Shown here: positions 1 through 9,521 of the stretch, in pieces
How the letters are laid out: each line of letters starts with the position of its first letter
Position numbering within the stretch: the first letter of the stretch is position 1
NCBI GenBank assembly: GCA_002393965.1
Contig: DGSL01000013.1
Coordinates: 19,913 to 83,912 of the forward strand
Direction of reading: 5' to 3'
Source of the DNA: Bacteroidales bacterium UBA4363
Lineage (GTDB): Bacteria; Bacteroidota; Bacteroidia; Bacteroidales; Paludibacteraceae
DNA length: 64,000 nt
The notes under the pieces: model-generated
Told to the model about the DNA's origin: nothing
Seen by the model: only the letters and a program-made list of their open reading frames with translations
Database searches by the model: none
Translations under genes and position numbers: made by a program

Positions 1-2361
1 CCGATTGGCAAAATCCGCCACATCAGGGTGCATGCGTCCCTGTCTAGAAAACACATGGACGACATCCAACTGGTCGCGGCAGTTGCGCAACAAACGTCCG
101 AAAAGCGATTCGCGACAATCGCGAATTCCTCTCTCGATCAACAACTTTTCACGCACAACAGATTCGTCACGAGGCTGGAGGACTACGGCAGGCAACTGCT
201 TCTCGTCACCGATGAGTACAAACCGCCCAATGGCATTGGGTTGAGAGGAAGGACCCGGAGACTGGCAACGGGCTGAAAGGAGCGAAATCAAGTAAGGCTC
301 CAAAATTTGAGAGGCCTCGTCCACGATGGCCAAAGAAAATGAACGAAGACGAAATATGCGCTGGTTTACATTAAGAGAAGCAACTGTAGAGACGAAAACC
401 CGAACGCGCATCAGTTCCTCCCTTATGGCAGACACATTATCCTTATCCTTCATTCTACGGTTCAAGAGATGATCAAGATACGCTTCGTCAGTTGTCCATC
501 CGTTACCAATCCGTATGAAATCAATATCCTCTTTGAGCAGTTTGCTGCAAATCTCATCCACAGCCCGGTTGGTGTAGGAAAGCAACAATACAGCATTCGA
601 CGAATCCGAGAGGAGTTCCTCCTTCAAGATATTGATCAGTCCAAAAGAAGTCTTGCCAGTACCTGGCGGACCGACCAGAAGAAAGAAATCACGAGCCTGT
701 TTCGCTTTCAAAACGAGGGGATTGAAAGCGCCATAGTCAGAAGAAAGACGCAACTGGCGATCAACGCGAGGGGGGCGTTTGCCCAACAGCAACAAACGTC
801 GCTGAGAATCAGCTAATAAAAGCGCATGAAGTCCCCGATAGAGAGCGCCGAAAGAAGCTCCCATAAAATCATGTTCGAGAGCCCAATGTTTCGATGTGGA
901 ACGGGAGACAGCAAAAACCTTTTCGTTGCGCTGCGGACTGCGAAGGCGAACCGAGACGAATGCCCGCGTTATTTCTACCAGCGTAGCACGGTGTTCTATG
1001 GTCCTTCGGACATCGGGCACTCCATTATTGGGGTAGTGAAAGAGCGCTACTGTATCGCCAACCCTGAAATTCGGAAAGACATCCGATTCCCCCTGAGGAC
1101 GCAGTAGCGTAACCACCTCGACGTCTCCCCGTTCGTTTTTAGTAAGCCGCTGTATGGTCAATCCATCTAAAAGGTCGCCGGATCTTCGTTTCTCATCCGG
1201 AGACAGATTCCACATACCAGAAAGACCGAACTCCTTTCCAGGATAAGTTCGCAACCAACGGGCATCGGGACGACGACGATTCAGTACGGATGGGCCCACC
1301 TTTTGCAGAACCTGCTCACGTTCAAGAAAAGCAAAGAAACGATAGAAATATGAGAGAGAGAGTTCGTCTGCATTCTGAATCGGCTGGATAATCGCCTGTA
1401 ACTTAGGACGGATATAAGGCTCCCAAAGATGGGGGTGACACCCTTTGCTATTTAGTTCTTCCACCCGAAGTCCGCCAAGTTGTTGACGCACCCCCTCATA
1501 ATCCGTCATATTCAGTTCATCCCTGACGATATCGTTACGAATCCGAAGGGCACGTTTCAGAAGGGATGGAGACTCAGCCTCTCGTAACAGACCATCAGGA
1601 TACTTTGAATAGAGAAGATAGGCTGCAACCTGAGAGGATTCGATGTGAAAATTGTATTTCAATACAGCCAAATAGAGCAACATCTGCACATAATGAGCAA
1701 TCCGATGGCCCTGGTCCATGCTCCATTTGCCCGACTTCTGTTCGACCAGCAGGAGACCATCGCTCTGAAGGAGGTCAATACGTCCCTGCAAGCCAAGTGC
1801 CTCGCAGACGAACGAAGGTTCGACCAGCGCTTTGTCTCTATTGACGGAAGACATCATGTTGCGCAGGTTGATTTGCTGGCGCCGAGCCTCATCGTGCCAC
1901 TGGCGGGAAAAATCACTACAGGTTGCCAATGGAAGTGCATTGCTTCGAAAAAAACGTTGTACACTATCGCGATAGTCGGAAGAGGAATTGCCACGATCAT
2001 AGATTGCCTCATCCAGCAACTGAGAAGCAAAAGAACCTAAAAGTATTGCCGGAGAATCGTCCGAAGGTTCAAACCGTGAGAGCAAAGATACCACAGAATC
2101 ATCCGCATACGATCCAAAACAACGAGCGACGGCAGTGACATCAACCAAATAATCTGGTTCATAGACCAAAAAACAGTCCTCCAAATCACCAAACGCATTC
2201 ACATGCGGTTGCAGCACATTGAAACGAGTTCCCTCCGGTGCCGAGCCTTTCGCACGGTAACGCTGCACATCCGGTTCTTCCCCCGTACGCGCAACCCTAG
2301 ACAGCGTCATGACACCATCCTGCGATGCGACAACGACCATTCTCCAGTAACCGTCCTTCAT
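1..2361 (-). CDS. Dna2-like PD-(D/E)XK nuclease plus UPF1-type SF1 helicase (3' end outside window)
   Basis: An open frame of 787 codons runs off the left edge, so the C-terminus is missing. The N-terminal part carries a Cas4/RecB-like nuclease signature: Asp196 in GRIDLL, then Glu207-Gln-Lys209, then a downstream H-x3-Q helix. A superfamily 1 helicase follows, with Walker A GPPGTGKT (Lys570), STVASL and Walker B DEASQ (Asp681), the UPF1/Dna2 form of motif II, then GDEKQLPAV. The nuclease-then-helicase order resembles Dna2, which suggests flap or end processing in DNA repair; that role is inferred. ATG at 2361 overlaps the stop of the upstream EamA gene in an ATGA junction, so the two are co-transcribed. 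The function of this bacterial subfamily is not established by the sequence. Confidence 0.85.
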   Translation of the reverse strand, partial: MKDGYWRMVVVASQDGVMTLSRVARTGEEPDVQRYRAKGSAPEGTRFNVLQPHVNAFGDLEDCFLVYEPDYLVDVTAVARCFGSYADDSVVSLLSRFEPSDDSPAILLGSFASQLLDEAIYDRGNSSSDYRDSVQRFFRSNALPLATCSDFSRQWHDEARRQQINLRNMMSSVNRDKALVEPSFVCEALGLQGRIDLLQSDGLLLVEQKSGKWSMDQGHRIAHYVQMLLYLAVLKYNFHIESSQVAAYLLYSKYPDGLLREAESPSLLKRALRIRNDIVRDELNMTDYEGVRQQLGGLRVEELNSKGCHPHLWEPYIRPKLQAIIQPIQNADELSLSYFYRFFAFLEREQVLQKVGPSVLNRRRPDARWLRTYPGKEFGLSGMWNLSPDEKRRSGDLLDGLTIQRLTKNERGDVEVVTLLRPQGESDVFPNFRVGDTVALFHYPNNGVPDVRRTIEHRATLVEITRAFVSVRLRSPQRNEKVFAVSRSTSKHWALEHDFMGASFGALYRGLHALLLADSQRRLLLLGKRPPRVDRQLRLSSDYGAFNPLVLKAKQARDFFLLVGPPGTGKTSFGLINILKEELLSDSSNAVLLLSYTNRAVDEICSKLLKEDIDFIRIGNGWTTDEAYLDHLLNRRMKDKDNVSAIREELMRVRVFVSTVASLNVNQRIFRLRSFSLAIVDEASQILEPYLISLLSARCQSPGPSSQPNAIGRFVLIGDEKQLPAVVLQPRDESVVREKLLIERGIRDCRESLFGRLLRNCRDQLDVVHVFSRQGRMHPDVADFANR

Positions 2362-3296
2362 CGTTCCTCCCTTCCAGCTATTCTTTGTTCCCGCTGCAAA
2401 TCCTGACGAGATTTGGAAAGTGTAACGGCATAAACTCCGACAAATACAAGAACAACAGCCAACACCTTTGTCAGCGTCAGCACCCCCATTCCCATGACAA
2501 TCGCCAGAACCGAGGCTACAATGGGCTGCGTATAGTTATACATACTGACCACAGTAGGCCTGAGCATTCGCTGACCTGCCACGTAACAGAGGTAGGCAAG
2601 AAACGATCCAAAGAATACTACATACGTCACCTCCAGAACAGCTTCGATAGGAAGAGATTGGAGATTCAAAGCATAGAAGTCAGATAACGTAATGGGAATA
2701 CAACACAACGATGCACAAGTAAAAATCCACTTATTAATGGTAAGTGATGAATATTTCCGGGTCAGGTTCTGAAATCCGGCAAGATAGCATGCAAAAGAGA
2801 ACTGCGCGAGCATACAGAGGACATCCCCTAACCAAGATCCATTGTTCACTGAGTGAAACGCATCGACATTGGAGAGTATCAAGATCAGGGCTCCAGCAGC
2901 CCCCAATACGATACCCAAAACCTTCGGACCGGAAATGGGTTCGTGCAGGAGAATGGCAGCCAATACCATAGTAAAGACTGGCAACAGGGTGGTGATAACA
3001 GAGGCGTCAATGGGGGTAGTCAAAGAGAGCCCAGTCAGGAAGAGTCCCTGATTAAATACAAAGGCAAAGAGTGAAGCAAGAAACAGGCGAGGGAAATCGT
3101 GCAGAGCAACGCGTTCGGAATGTCCCACACATAAAGAGACAAGCCAAAAAAGCAGAGCCCCACCCACCAAGCGCAAAGTCGTCAGCATGAAAGGAGAAAT
3201 AACCGTCATAGCAACTTTTGCAACAGGAGCCATGATTCCCCACATGACCGAAGCCGCCAAAATCGAAGCATGTCCTCTGAGAGAAGTATCCGCCAT
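2358..3296 (-). CDS. EamA/DMT-family transporter
   Basis: This inner-membrane protein of about 312 residues has roughly ten hydrophobic segments in two EamA repeats (for example SVMWGIMAPVAKVA near the start and GAAGALILILS in the middle). The drug/metabolite transporter superfamily moves small metabolites or drugs; the substrate cannot be read here. The open frame extends upstream to 3419, but I chose ATG 3296 because a minus-strand TATCTTTG box lies at 3328-3321 and would start the transcript near 3314, downstream of the longer candidate starts. Its stop overlaps the start of the Dna2-like gene by four bases, suggesting translational coupling. Confidence 0.85.
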   Translation of the reverse strand: MADTSLRGHASILAASVMWGIMAPVAKVAMTVISPFMLTTLRLVGGALLFWLVSLCVGHSERVALHDFPRLFLASLFAFVFNQGLFLTGLSLTTPIDASVITTLLPVFTMVLAAILLHEPISGPKVLGIVLGAAGALILILSNVDAFHSVNNGSWLGDVLCMLAQFSFACYLAGFQNLTRKYSSLTINKWIFTCASLCCIPITLSDFYALNLQSLPIEAVLEVTYVVFFGSFLAYLCYVAGQRMLRPTVVSMYNYTQPIVASVLAIVMGMGVLTLTKVLAVVLVFVGVYAVTLSKSRQDLQREQRIAGREER

Positions 3297-3320
3297 CGTG
3301 TACATGTAAAAAACGCCAGA

Positions 3321-3351
3321 CAAAGATACGTTCATTTTTTCACTATCTTTG
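3321..3351. promoter_or_regulatory. Divergent promoter boxes for the EamA transporter and prfC
   Basis: TATCTTTG occurs on the minus strand at 3328-3321 and on the plus strand at 3344-3351. Both match the Bacteroidota -7 consensus TAnnTTTG and point away from each other. The inferred leaders are under 30 nt on both sides. Confidence 0.7.
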
Positions 3352-3382
3352 CAACTCCAAATTTTCAGATTCAAATTAAAAC

Positions 3383-4960
3383 ATGACGCTGCAAGAAGAA
3401 ATAGAGCGCAGAAGGACATTTGCCATTATATCCCACCCCGATGCCGGAAAAACGACACTGACCGAAAAATTACTGTTATTCGGAGGGGCCATACATGTTG
3501 CAGGAGCAGTAAAGTCAAATAAAATCAAGAAGACGGCAACGTCGGACTGGATGGAGATCGAAAAGCAACGAGGAATCTCGGTAGCAACCTCTGTCATGGG
3601 ATTCGAATATGAACACTTTAAGATTAACATATTAGACACGCCAGGACACGAGGACTTTGCTGAAGACACGTTCCGCACTCTGACTGCAGTGGACAGTGTC
3701 ATTATAGTCGTTGACATCGCAAAGGGAGTAGAGAAACAGACACGCCGTCTGATGGAGGTATGCCGGATGCGGAATACTCCTGTCATGATATTTGTAAATA
3801 AAACGGATCGTAACGGAAAGAACCCTTTTGACCTACTTGACGAATTGGAGGAAGAATTGAAAATCAAGGTACGTCCGTTAACGTGGCCTATCAATCAAGG
3901 CGAAAAATTCAAGGGTGTCTATAACATCCATAAAGAAAGCCTATCGTTATATCGTCCTTCCAAACAGACAGTAACTGAATCGATAGAAATTGACATTGAT
4001 TCGAAGGAACTGGACGAACACGTAGGAGAAGATGATGCCAAACAACTGCGAGAAGATCTGGAGCTGATTAACGGTGTTTATGACACATTCGACAAAGCAG
4101 ACTATCTAAGTGGAGAACTGGCACCTGTCTTTTTCGGTTCGGCTCTGAACAATTTCGGCGTGAAAGAATTACTAGACTGCTTTATTGAGATTGCACCTTG
4201 TCCTCGTGCAGTTCTATCGGAGGAGCGCGAGGTAAGACCCGAGGAACCTTCATTCTCTGGCTTTGTCTTTAAGATACATGCAAACATGGATCCCAATCAT
4301 CGCTCCTGCATTGCATTTGTAAAGATTTGTTCTGGAAAATTTGAACGAAATACAAACTATCAACATATACGTTCTGGAAGACAGATGAAATTTTCCTCAC
4401 CAACAGCTTTTATGGCACAGAAAAAAGAGGTGGTGGACGAAGCCTATGCCGGCGACATCGTTGGATTGCCAGACAGCGGAGGGACGTTCAAGATAGGTGA
4501 CACGCTGACATCAGGTGAGAACTTGCATTTCAAGGGTCTTCCCTCTTTTTCGCCTGAATTGTTCAAGTATATCGACAATGCTGATCCGATGAAAGCAAAA
4601 CAATTGGAAAAAGGTGTCCGACAATTGATGGATGAAGGTGTTGCACAACTTTTCGTAAACCAGTTCAATGGACGCAAAATAATCGGCACGGTTGGGCAGC
4701 TTCAGTTTGAAGTAATCCAATACCGTTTGGAACATGAGTACAATGCCCTTTGCCGATGGGAACCTGTTTCTCTGTACAAGGCATGCTGGGTTGAAAGTGA
4801 CGATGCTGTTGAGTTGGAGAACTTCAAACGTCGCAAAATGCAATACATGGCGAAAGACACTTCTGATCGAGATGTATTCCTTGCCGATTCGGGTTACATG
4901 CTACAGATGGCCAGACAGGACTTTCCCAAAATTCGTTTCCATTTCTCCTCCGAATTCTAA
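3383..4960 (+). CDS. prfC: Peptide chain release factor 3 (RF3, translational GTPase)
   Basis: RF3 is a ribosome-bound GTPase that recycles RF1/RF2 after peptide release. At 525 aa the length is normal for the family. GTPase motifs are intact: G1 SHPDAGKT near residue 17, G3 DTPGHEDF and G4 NKTDR. The ISVATSVM switch I region and the C-terminal domain characteristic of RF3 rather than EF-G follow. ATG 3383 lies about 30 nt after a TATCTTTG promoter box at 3344. The thioesterase gene starts 11 nt after its stop, so the two probably share a transcript ended by the hairpin at 5400. Confidence 0.96.
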   Translation: MTLQEEIERRRTFAIISHPDAGKTTLTEKLLLFGGAIHVAGAVKSNKIKKTATSDWMEIEKQRGISVATSVMGFEYEHFKINILDTPGHEDFAEDTFRTLTAVDSVIIVVDIAKGVEKQTRRLMEVCRMRNTPVMIFVNKTDRNGKNPFDLLDELEEELKIKVRPLTWPINQGEKFKGVYNIHKESLSLYRPSKQTVTESIEIDIDSKELDEHVGEDDAKQLREDLELINGVYDTFDKADYLSGELAPVFFGSALNNFGVKELLDCFIEIAPCPRAVLSEEREVRPEEPSFSGFVFKIHANMDPNHRSCIAFVKICSGKFERNTNYQHIRSGRQMKFSSPTAFMAQKKEVVDEAYAGDIVGLPDSGGTFKIGDTLTSGENLHFKGLPSFSPELFKYIDNADPMKAKQLEKGVRQLMDEGVAQLFVNQFNGRKIIGTVGQLQFEVIQYRLEHEYNALCRWEPVSLYKACWVESDDAVELENFKRRKMQYMAKDTSDRDVFLADSGYMLQMARQDFPKIRFHFSSEF

Positions 4961-4971
4961 AACCATAAAAA

Positions 4972-5349
4972 ATGACTCAGACAGGAATAAGACTGACACA
5001 GACGTACATTGTACAAGAAAAAGACACCGCGGCTTTTCTCGGTTCGGGTAATCTCCCAGTCTATGCCACACCCGCTCTGGCGGCACTGATGGAGAACACA
5101 GCCATGAAAGTTGTCGCACATCAGCTTGAAAACGGAAGTGACACTGTGGGAATCTCAATACACATAGAACACATTAAAGCCTCAAAAGTAGGAGAACAAA
5201 TCACCTGTACGGCTCTCCTAACACAAATAGACGGAAGAAAACTGACATTCGACATTGAAGCAAAGAATGCCAAAGGAGAAATCATAGGAACGGCAAAGCA
5301 CAACCGATTCATTATTTCCCCTGAAAAATTTATGAATAAGTTATCATGA
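4972..5349 (+). CDS. Hotdog-fold thioesterase (FlK-like family)
   Basis: This 125-residue protein fits a single hotdog domain. TPALAALMENTAMK near residue 35 matches the central helix of fluoroacetyl-CoA thioesterase-like proteins, with Glu in the usual catalytic region. The later stretch (EQITCTALLTQIDGRKLTFDIEA) fits the strands of the fold. It probably hydrolyses a short acyl-CoA in the cytoplasm, but the natural substrate is unknown. It lies 11 nt downstream of prfC and is followed by a good terminator, so it is the last gene of a two-gene operon. Confidence 0.85.
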   Translation: MTQTGIRLTQTYIVQEKDTAAFLGSGNLPVYATPALAALMENTAMKVVAHQLENGSDTVGISIHIEHIKASKVGEQITCTALLTQIDGRKLTFDIEAKNAKGEIIGTAKHNRFIISPEKFMNKLS

Positions 5350-5399
5350 CAGCTCTTTCTCTTAAGAAGAAATAACCTTGATAAGGAAAAGCTAAAAAC

Positions 5400-5438
5400 A
5401 AAACCGGGCTACTAAAATAGCTCGGTTTTGTTTTTTTT
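5400..5438 (+). terminator. Rho-independent terminator after the prfC operon
   Basis: AAAACCGGGCT pairs with AGCTCGGTTTT (one G-U) across an 8-nt loop and is followed by a run of T. It lies 50 nt past the thioesterase stop. Confidence 0.85.
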
Positions 5439-5503
5439 AGACGATAACCATTCTCTTATAGAACAAACTGTTATACCATGAATGGCAGGCACCCTCGTCT
5501 TAT

Positions 5504-5914
5504 TCAATCTTCAGTCTTGTGGACATAAATCTCAAACGGAGTACCATCGATATAAAACTTCAGATTACCATTCTCCAGCTCATCGTACCATAGACGCATC
5601 AAATCGTGTTTCCGATTGCTCCATTTAGTTATGATAATCACATCTTTCTGCTCATTGTAGTACCAATATCCGTCTCCGATATTAAACCGAGAAAGGAATA
5701 GTTTGAAACGGGCATGGTGATCCGCAGAAAAGACAACCGTACTTTTCTTAAGTTTGTCTATCTGCTTTCCTTCGTAATTATTCAAGCGTGTGTTCTTGTT
5801 TTCACTGACAGAATCAACTACCCATGTTCCTATGATTTTCGTTTCTATCTGAGCAGACAGGGAGAACGAGAGAGAAAGAAACAGAGAGAAAAAAACAATT
5901 ATCCTGCACTTCAT
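5504..5914 (-). CDS. Secreted lipocalin-like small protein
   Basis: This 136-residue protein has a signal peptide (MKCRIIVFFSLFLSLSFSLS then AQ) and a single domain beginning IIGTWVVDSVSE. The G-T-W opening followed by alternating strands and aromatic residues (YWYYNEQKDVIIITKW) resembles the lipocalin-like domains common in Bacteroidota envelope proteins. No catalytic residues or lipobox are visible, so it should be a soluble periplasmic protein. Ligand and function are unknown. It stands downstream of rho on the same strand, 35 bp away. Confidence 0.65.
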   Translation of the reverse strand: MKCRIIVFFSLFLSLSFSLSAQIETKIIGTWVVDSVSENKNTRLNNYEGKQIDKLKKSTVVFSADHHARFKLFLSRFNIGDGYWYYNEQKDVIIITKWSNRKHDLMRLWYDELENGNLKFYIDGTPFEIYVHKTED

Positions 5915-5949
5915 TTATAAATAAGATTAAAGGTTATGTTATACATGAA

Positions 5950-7797
5950 TTACTTACTCATTGTAACAAGAAATTCCTCGTTGCTACTTGTCCGTTCCAT
6001 TTGCTTCTTCACAAATTCCATTGCCTCGATAGAAGTCATATCGGAAAGATAGGTACGCAGAGCCCACATCTTGCTCATAGTCGGCTGGTCAAGTAGCAAA
6101 TCATCGCGTCGGGTACTGCTGGCTGTTATATCTACGGCTGGGAAGATACGTTTATTAGCAAGGCGTCGATCCAACTGCAGTTCCATATTACCCGTTCCCT
6201 TGAATTCCTCAAAAATCACATCATCCATTTTTGATCCCGTTTCGGTCAATGCCGTGGCAATAATGGTAAGAGAGCCACCATTCTCGATATTACGTGCAGC
6301 ACCGAAGAATCGCTTCGGTTTTTGAAGTGCATTAGCCTCAACACCTCCTGACAGGACCTTGCCAGAAGCAGGAGATACCGTGTTGTATGCTCTGGCAAGA
6401 CGCGTGATAGAATCCAAGAGAATCACCACATCATGACCACATTCGACAAGACGTTTAGCCTTTTCGTGTACCATATTTGCCACCTTAACATGTTTCTCCG
6501 CGGGTTCATCGAACGTAGAGGCAACCACTTCGGCTTTGACGCTTCGTTGCATATCTGTCACTTCTTCTGGCCGTTCATCAACGAGCAGTACAATCATATA
6601 CACCTCTGGGTGATTGGCTGCAATAGCATTAGCAATATCTTTCAGAAGCATTGTCTTACCCGTTTTCGGTTGAGCTACTATTAATCCACGTTGTCCCTTT
6701 CCAATCGGAGAGAATAAATCCACCACACGAACTGAAAGATTCTGCTGTCCTGCCGTCAGGTTGAATTTCTCATTCGGAAATACGGGAGTCAAATGCTCAA
6801 AATCGACACGGTCTCTAACAAATTCCGGTTGTCTTCCATTGATTTCGAGGATACGTCCCAAAGGAAAGTATTTTTCACCTTCTTTAGGAGGGCGAATGTT
6901 ACATCTAACCGTATCCCCTACTTTGAGACCATAATTTCTAATCTGGCTTCCTGAAACATAAATATCATCGGGAGAACTAAAGTAATTATAGTCCGGACTA
7001 CGTAAAAAACCATATCCATCAGGCATAATTTCAAGAACTCCTGTTGCTTCCAGGATATTGTCAAACTCATAGAATGGTTCTGTTCGTTTTACGACTGAAC
7101 GACGATATTCAGGATCAAACCCCATATCATCGTCATCAAAAGAGGAAGATGCTGTCTCCTTCTCAGCCGGAATCGGTTGACGCACAGGTTCCTGTACTCT
7201 ACTGGAACGAGTTGAAGATGTCGCATAACGCGATCCTGTATTCCTTGATGTCATATCACGTCTAACTTGATTCTGCCGGTCGGTGTTTCGAGTCCGGTTT
7301 CCAACAGAATTCCTACCAGGAAGAGGGCGTGTACGAACAATGGCAGGACTTTCCCCTTGCTTTTGCGTCTGAGAATCCTCTTTCTGTTCTTCTGTTTGGT
7401 GATCTTCCTGCTTTAGATTCTGAGATGGAACGTCTGTATTTTCAGATTCGACCTTGACAACTTTCTTTCTACGTCCCTTTTTTTTCTGTCCTTCAATCTC
7501 TCCATCAGAAACATCCTTCTGTGTTGTTTTTTCAGATTCCTGTTGTTCCTCCGTCAAACTACCTTCCTGTTCGTTTTGCTCTGCCTGAATCTCTGACTTT
7601 TTTCTTCTACCACGCTTTCGCACTGGAGTACTTGGAGTTTCCGCATCCGTAGTCAATACCTGATTGATTGCTTGTTGATCTAAGATCTTATAAATCAGAT
7701 CCTCTTTCTCATAAGAGTTTCCTGATACTCCAAGATTTTCCGCAATCATTCGTAATTCGGGCAAGGTTTTTTCACTCAACTCAATAATGTTATACAT
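5950..7797 (-). CDS. rho: Transcription termination factor Rho with disordered insertion
   Basis: Rho is a hexameric RNA-dependent ATPase that ends untranslated transcripts. I use ATG 7797 ([16 protein letters not shown]), the start of the Rho N-terminal helical domain; the 39 codons upstream look non-coding. Total 615 aa against about 420 in Escherichia coli. The extra length is a charged, low-complexity insertion at roughly residues 45-220, rich in Glu, Gln, Lys, Arg and Ser. The RNA-binding cold-shock domain ([20 protein letters not shown]), the Walker A QPKTGKT (Lys381) and [11 protein letters not shown] are intact. Such insertions are known in Bacteroidota Rho and have been linked to phase separation in Bacteroides. 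Confidence 0.96.
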   Translation of the reverse strand: MYNIIELSEKTLPELRMIAENLGVSGNSYEKEDLIYKILDQQAINQVLTTDAETPSTPVRKRGRRKKSEIQAEQNEQEGSLTEEQQESEKTTQKDVSDGEIEGQKKKGRRKKVVKVESENTDVPSQNLKQEDHQTEEQKEDSQTQKQGESPAIVRTRPLPGRNSVGNRTRNTDRQNQVRRDMTSRNTGSRYATSSTRSSRVQEPVRQPIPAEKETASSSFDDDDMGFDPEYRRSVVKRTEPFYEFDNILEATGVLEIMPDGYGFLRSPDYNYFSSPDDIYVSGSQIRNYGLKVGDTVRCNIRPPKEGEKYFPLGRILEINGRQPEFVRDRVDFEHLTPVFPNEKFNLTAGQQNLSVRVVDLFSPIGKGQRGLIVAQPKTGKTMLLKDIANAIAANHPEVYMIVLLVDERPEEVTDMQRSVKAEVVASTFDEPAEKHVKVANMVHEKAKRLVECGHDVVILLDSITRLARAYNTVSPASGKVLSGGVEANALQKPKRFFGAARNIENGGSLTIIATALTETGSKMDDVIFEEFKGTGNMELQLDRRLANKRIFPAVDITASSTRRDDLLLDQPTMSKMWALRTYLSDMTSIEAMEFVKKQMERTSSNEEFLVTMSK

Positions 7798-8086
7798 ATA
7801 ATATCTTTTAATCTTTGTGATTCGGTTTAAATAATTTCTGCTATTCAGAGATATGTATACAGCTTCTATTCTGGAGACACTAGCCCACTTTAATGGCATA
7901 GAAAGACATAGCAAAGTCTGTCAGTTAAGTTATAAAGTTTCAGAAAAAGAAGAGAAACAAGGACTGTATCCGACTATCAAAACAAATCCCAAACAATCCT
8001 TAATATTAAAAGAGAGGAAAGCATTATAGAATGAATTACCCTTTCGCTTCTGTCATTCTTGAATGCTCTGCAAAGATACATATATT
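7798..8086 (-). promoter_or_regulatory. Long rho leader with promoter box
   Basis: A minus-strand TATCTTTG sits at 8078-8071, giving an inferred start near 8064 and an untranslated leader of about 265 nt before rho. Other genes in the window with similar boxes mostly have leaders of 15-60 nt. No convincing terminator hairpin or long leader ORF is visible. Autoregulation by premature termination is known for E. coli rho and is possible here, but that is inference. Confidence 0.45.
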
Positions 8087-9505
8087 TCAAAATGAGGTAT
8101 CCTTTTTTTCAAATATTTTCAAAATATGTTTTGTATTTTCTCTTACTCGATAACGTTCATCACTACGCAGTCCTACGACCCATATGATATCGTCACCGCT
8201 TAACATTACCAATTGTTGTTCTTTCTCAAAGAGGCTTCGTTTCGCATCGACCATCATATCGCTAACTTTCTTTTTTTTCCCGTTCATTCCAAATGGGCAG
8301 AACATATCGCCACATTGCCAACGACGAAGTGTCAATGGAAATTCCAACGTGTCACGATCAAAATAGGCCACCTTTGGATTACGCTCCATCGGATTAGGTA
8401 AACTATTTAGTTCTTCAATCTCAAACTTTCCTGCCTCTTCTCCATGCAGGATATCTGGTATCGAAGATAGAACATGTTCATCCTTCGGTGCTGTATCTAT
8501 CAGCACAAAATTCCTATCCACAATGAGTTGTATAGAGCGATTCACCTGTGGAACTTGTTTTGTAGAGGGGGGCATATGAGTGGTCACCTCACTCCTATCC
8601 TGTTCCAGTGATTTTGTATGGAACCGACGACCACTTTGTTTTTGTCTAAGAGCTCGGATAATATCAGTACATTGAGAAAAAGAGAATCCCCATTCACCAA
8701 TCCACTCGAATAGAAGAGTCTCACAAGACGATGCTGCAAGAAGGCGTGTCCCATCGATCCGGACAGTTGAGTCCATGACGGAGAGGCATTGGTCTCTGAG
8801 TTGTTGAATATGAGCATCGTAAATTTTCTCTGCTGCACGGAAATGGAGGATATCCTTTGCCAAGGAATTTCTGGCAGCCGGATTGATTTCCTCCAACATG
8901 GGAATGACTTTATTGCGAAAGCGATTACGAATATAGTCATTCTCAAGATTGGTAGAATCGACCAAAAAAGAGATACGTTTCTCGGTAAGATATTGTTCTA
9001 TCTCGGAACGAAAGACACAGAGAAATGGTCGGATAATGCGGCCTTGTCTTGGTTTTATTCCAGTCAAGCCACGTATTCCAGTACCTCGGACAAGATTGAT
9101 GAGAAGTGTTTCTATCGAATCGTCCAAATGATGAGCCACCGCTATCCAATCTGCGCCCTCTTTCTGACGTAACTGTTCAAACCATGCGTAACGTAGTCTG
9201 CGTGCTGCCATTTCAATAGAGATACCTTCCGTCTGTGCTATCTGTCGTGTTTGGAATCGTTGGATACGAATCGGAACATTCCACTCGTTAGCCAGATTGC
9301 GAACGAAGAGTTCGTCTCGTTCGCTTTCCGTACCGCGCAGACGGAAATTGCAATGAGCAACACATACGTTATACCCCAATTCGACAAGAACATGAAGCAA
9401 CGCCACGGAATCGGCACCACCACTGACCGCAACGATAACCGATGCAGGAGCGGAAGGAAGTTGCTCTTGTTCGATATAATGTTCTATTTTACTTCGAAAC
9501 ATCAT
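8087..9505 (-). CDS. tilS: tRNA(Ile)-lysidine synthetase
   Basis: TilS attaches lysine to C34 of the minor tRNA-Ile so that it reads AUA. The N-type ATP pyrophosphatase loop VSGGADSVALLH is at about residues 28-39. The family signature follows in the N-terminal half (VAHCNFRLRG, then VAHHLDDSIETLLINLVRG). The C-terminal part (LRRWQCGDMFCPFGMNGKKK) matches the TilS substrate-binding domain. At 472 aa the length is typical for Bacteroidota. ATG 9505 or 9502 is possible. The YihY-family gene ends 16 nt upstream, so tilS probably reads from its promoter. Confidence 0.94.
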   Translation of the reverse strand: MMFRSKIEHYIEQEQLPSAPASVIVAVSGGADSVALLHVLVELGYNVCVAHCNFRLRGTESERDELFVRNLANEWNVPIRIQRFQTRQIAQTEGISIEMAARRLRYAWFEQLRQKEGADWIAVAHHLDDSIETLLINLVRGTGIRGLTGIKPRQGRIIRPFLCVFRSEIEQYLTEKRISFLVDSTNLENDYIRNRFRNKVIPMLEEINPAARNSLAKDILHFRAAEKIYDAHIQQLRDQCLSVMDSTVRIDGTRLLAASSCETLLFEWIGEWGFSFSQCTDIIRALRQKQSGRRFHTKSLEQDRSEVTTHMPPSTKQVPQVNRSIQLIVDRNFVLIDTAPKDEHVLSSIPDILHGEEAGKFEIEELNSLPNPMERNPKVAYFDRDTLEFPLTLRRWQCGDMFCPFGMNGKKKKVSDMMVDAKRSLFEKEQQLVMLSGDDIIWVVGLRSDERYRVRENTKHILKIFEKKDTSF

Positions 9506-9521
9506 TAAATAATGGAATGCG

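Noticed and set aside
1..2138. Several plus-strand open frames of 60-130 codons in the first 2.4 kb
   Set aside because: They are shadows of the minus-strand nuclease-helicase frame, which runs without a stop from 2361 to the window edge and carries recognisable motifs.
7798..7914. Upstream extension of rho to an ATG at 7914
   Set aside because: The extra 39 residues do not resemble Rho N-termini, which begin at [12 protein letters not shown].
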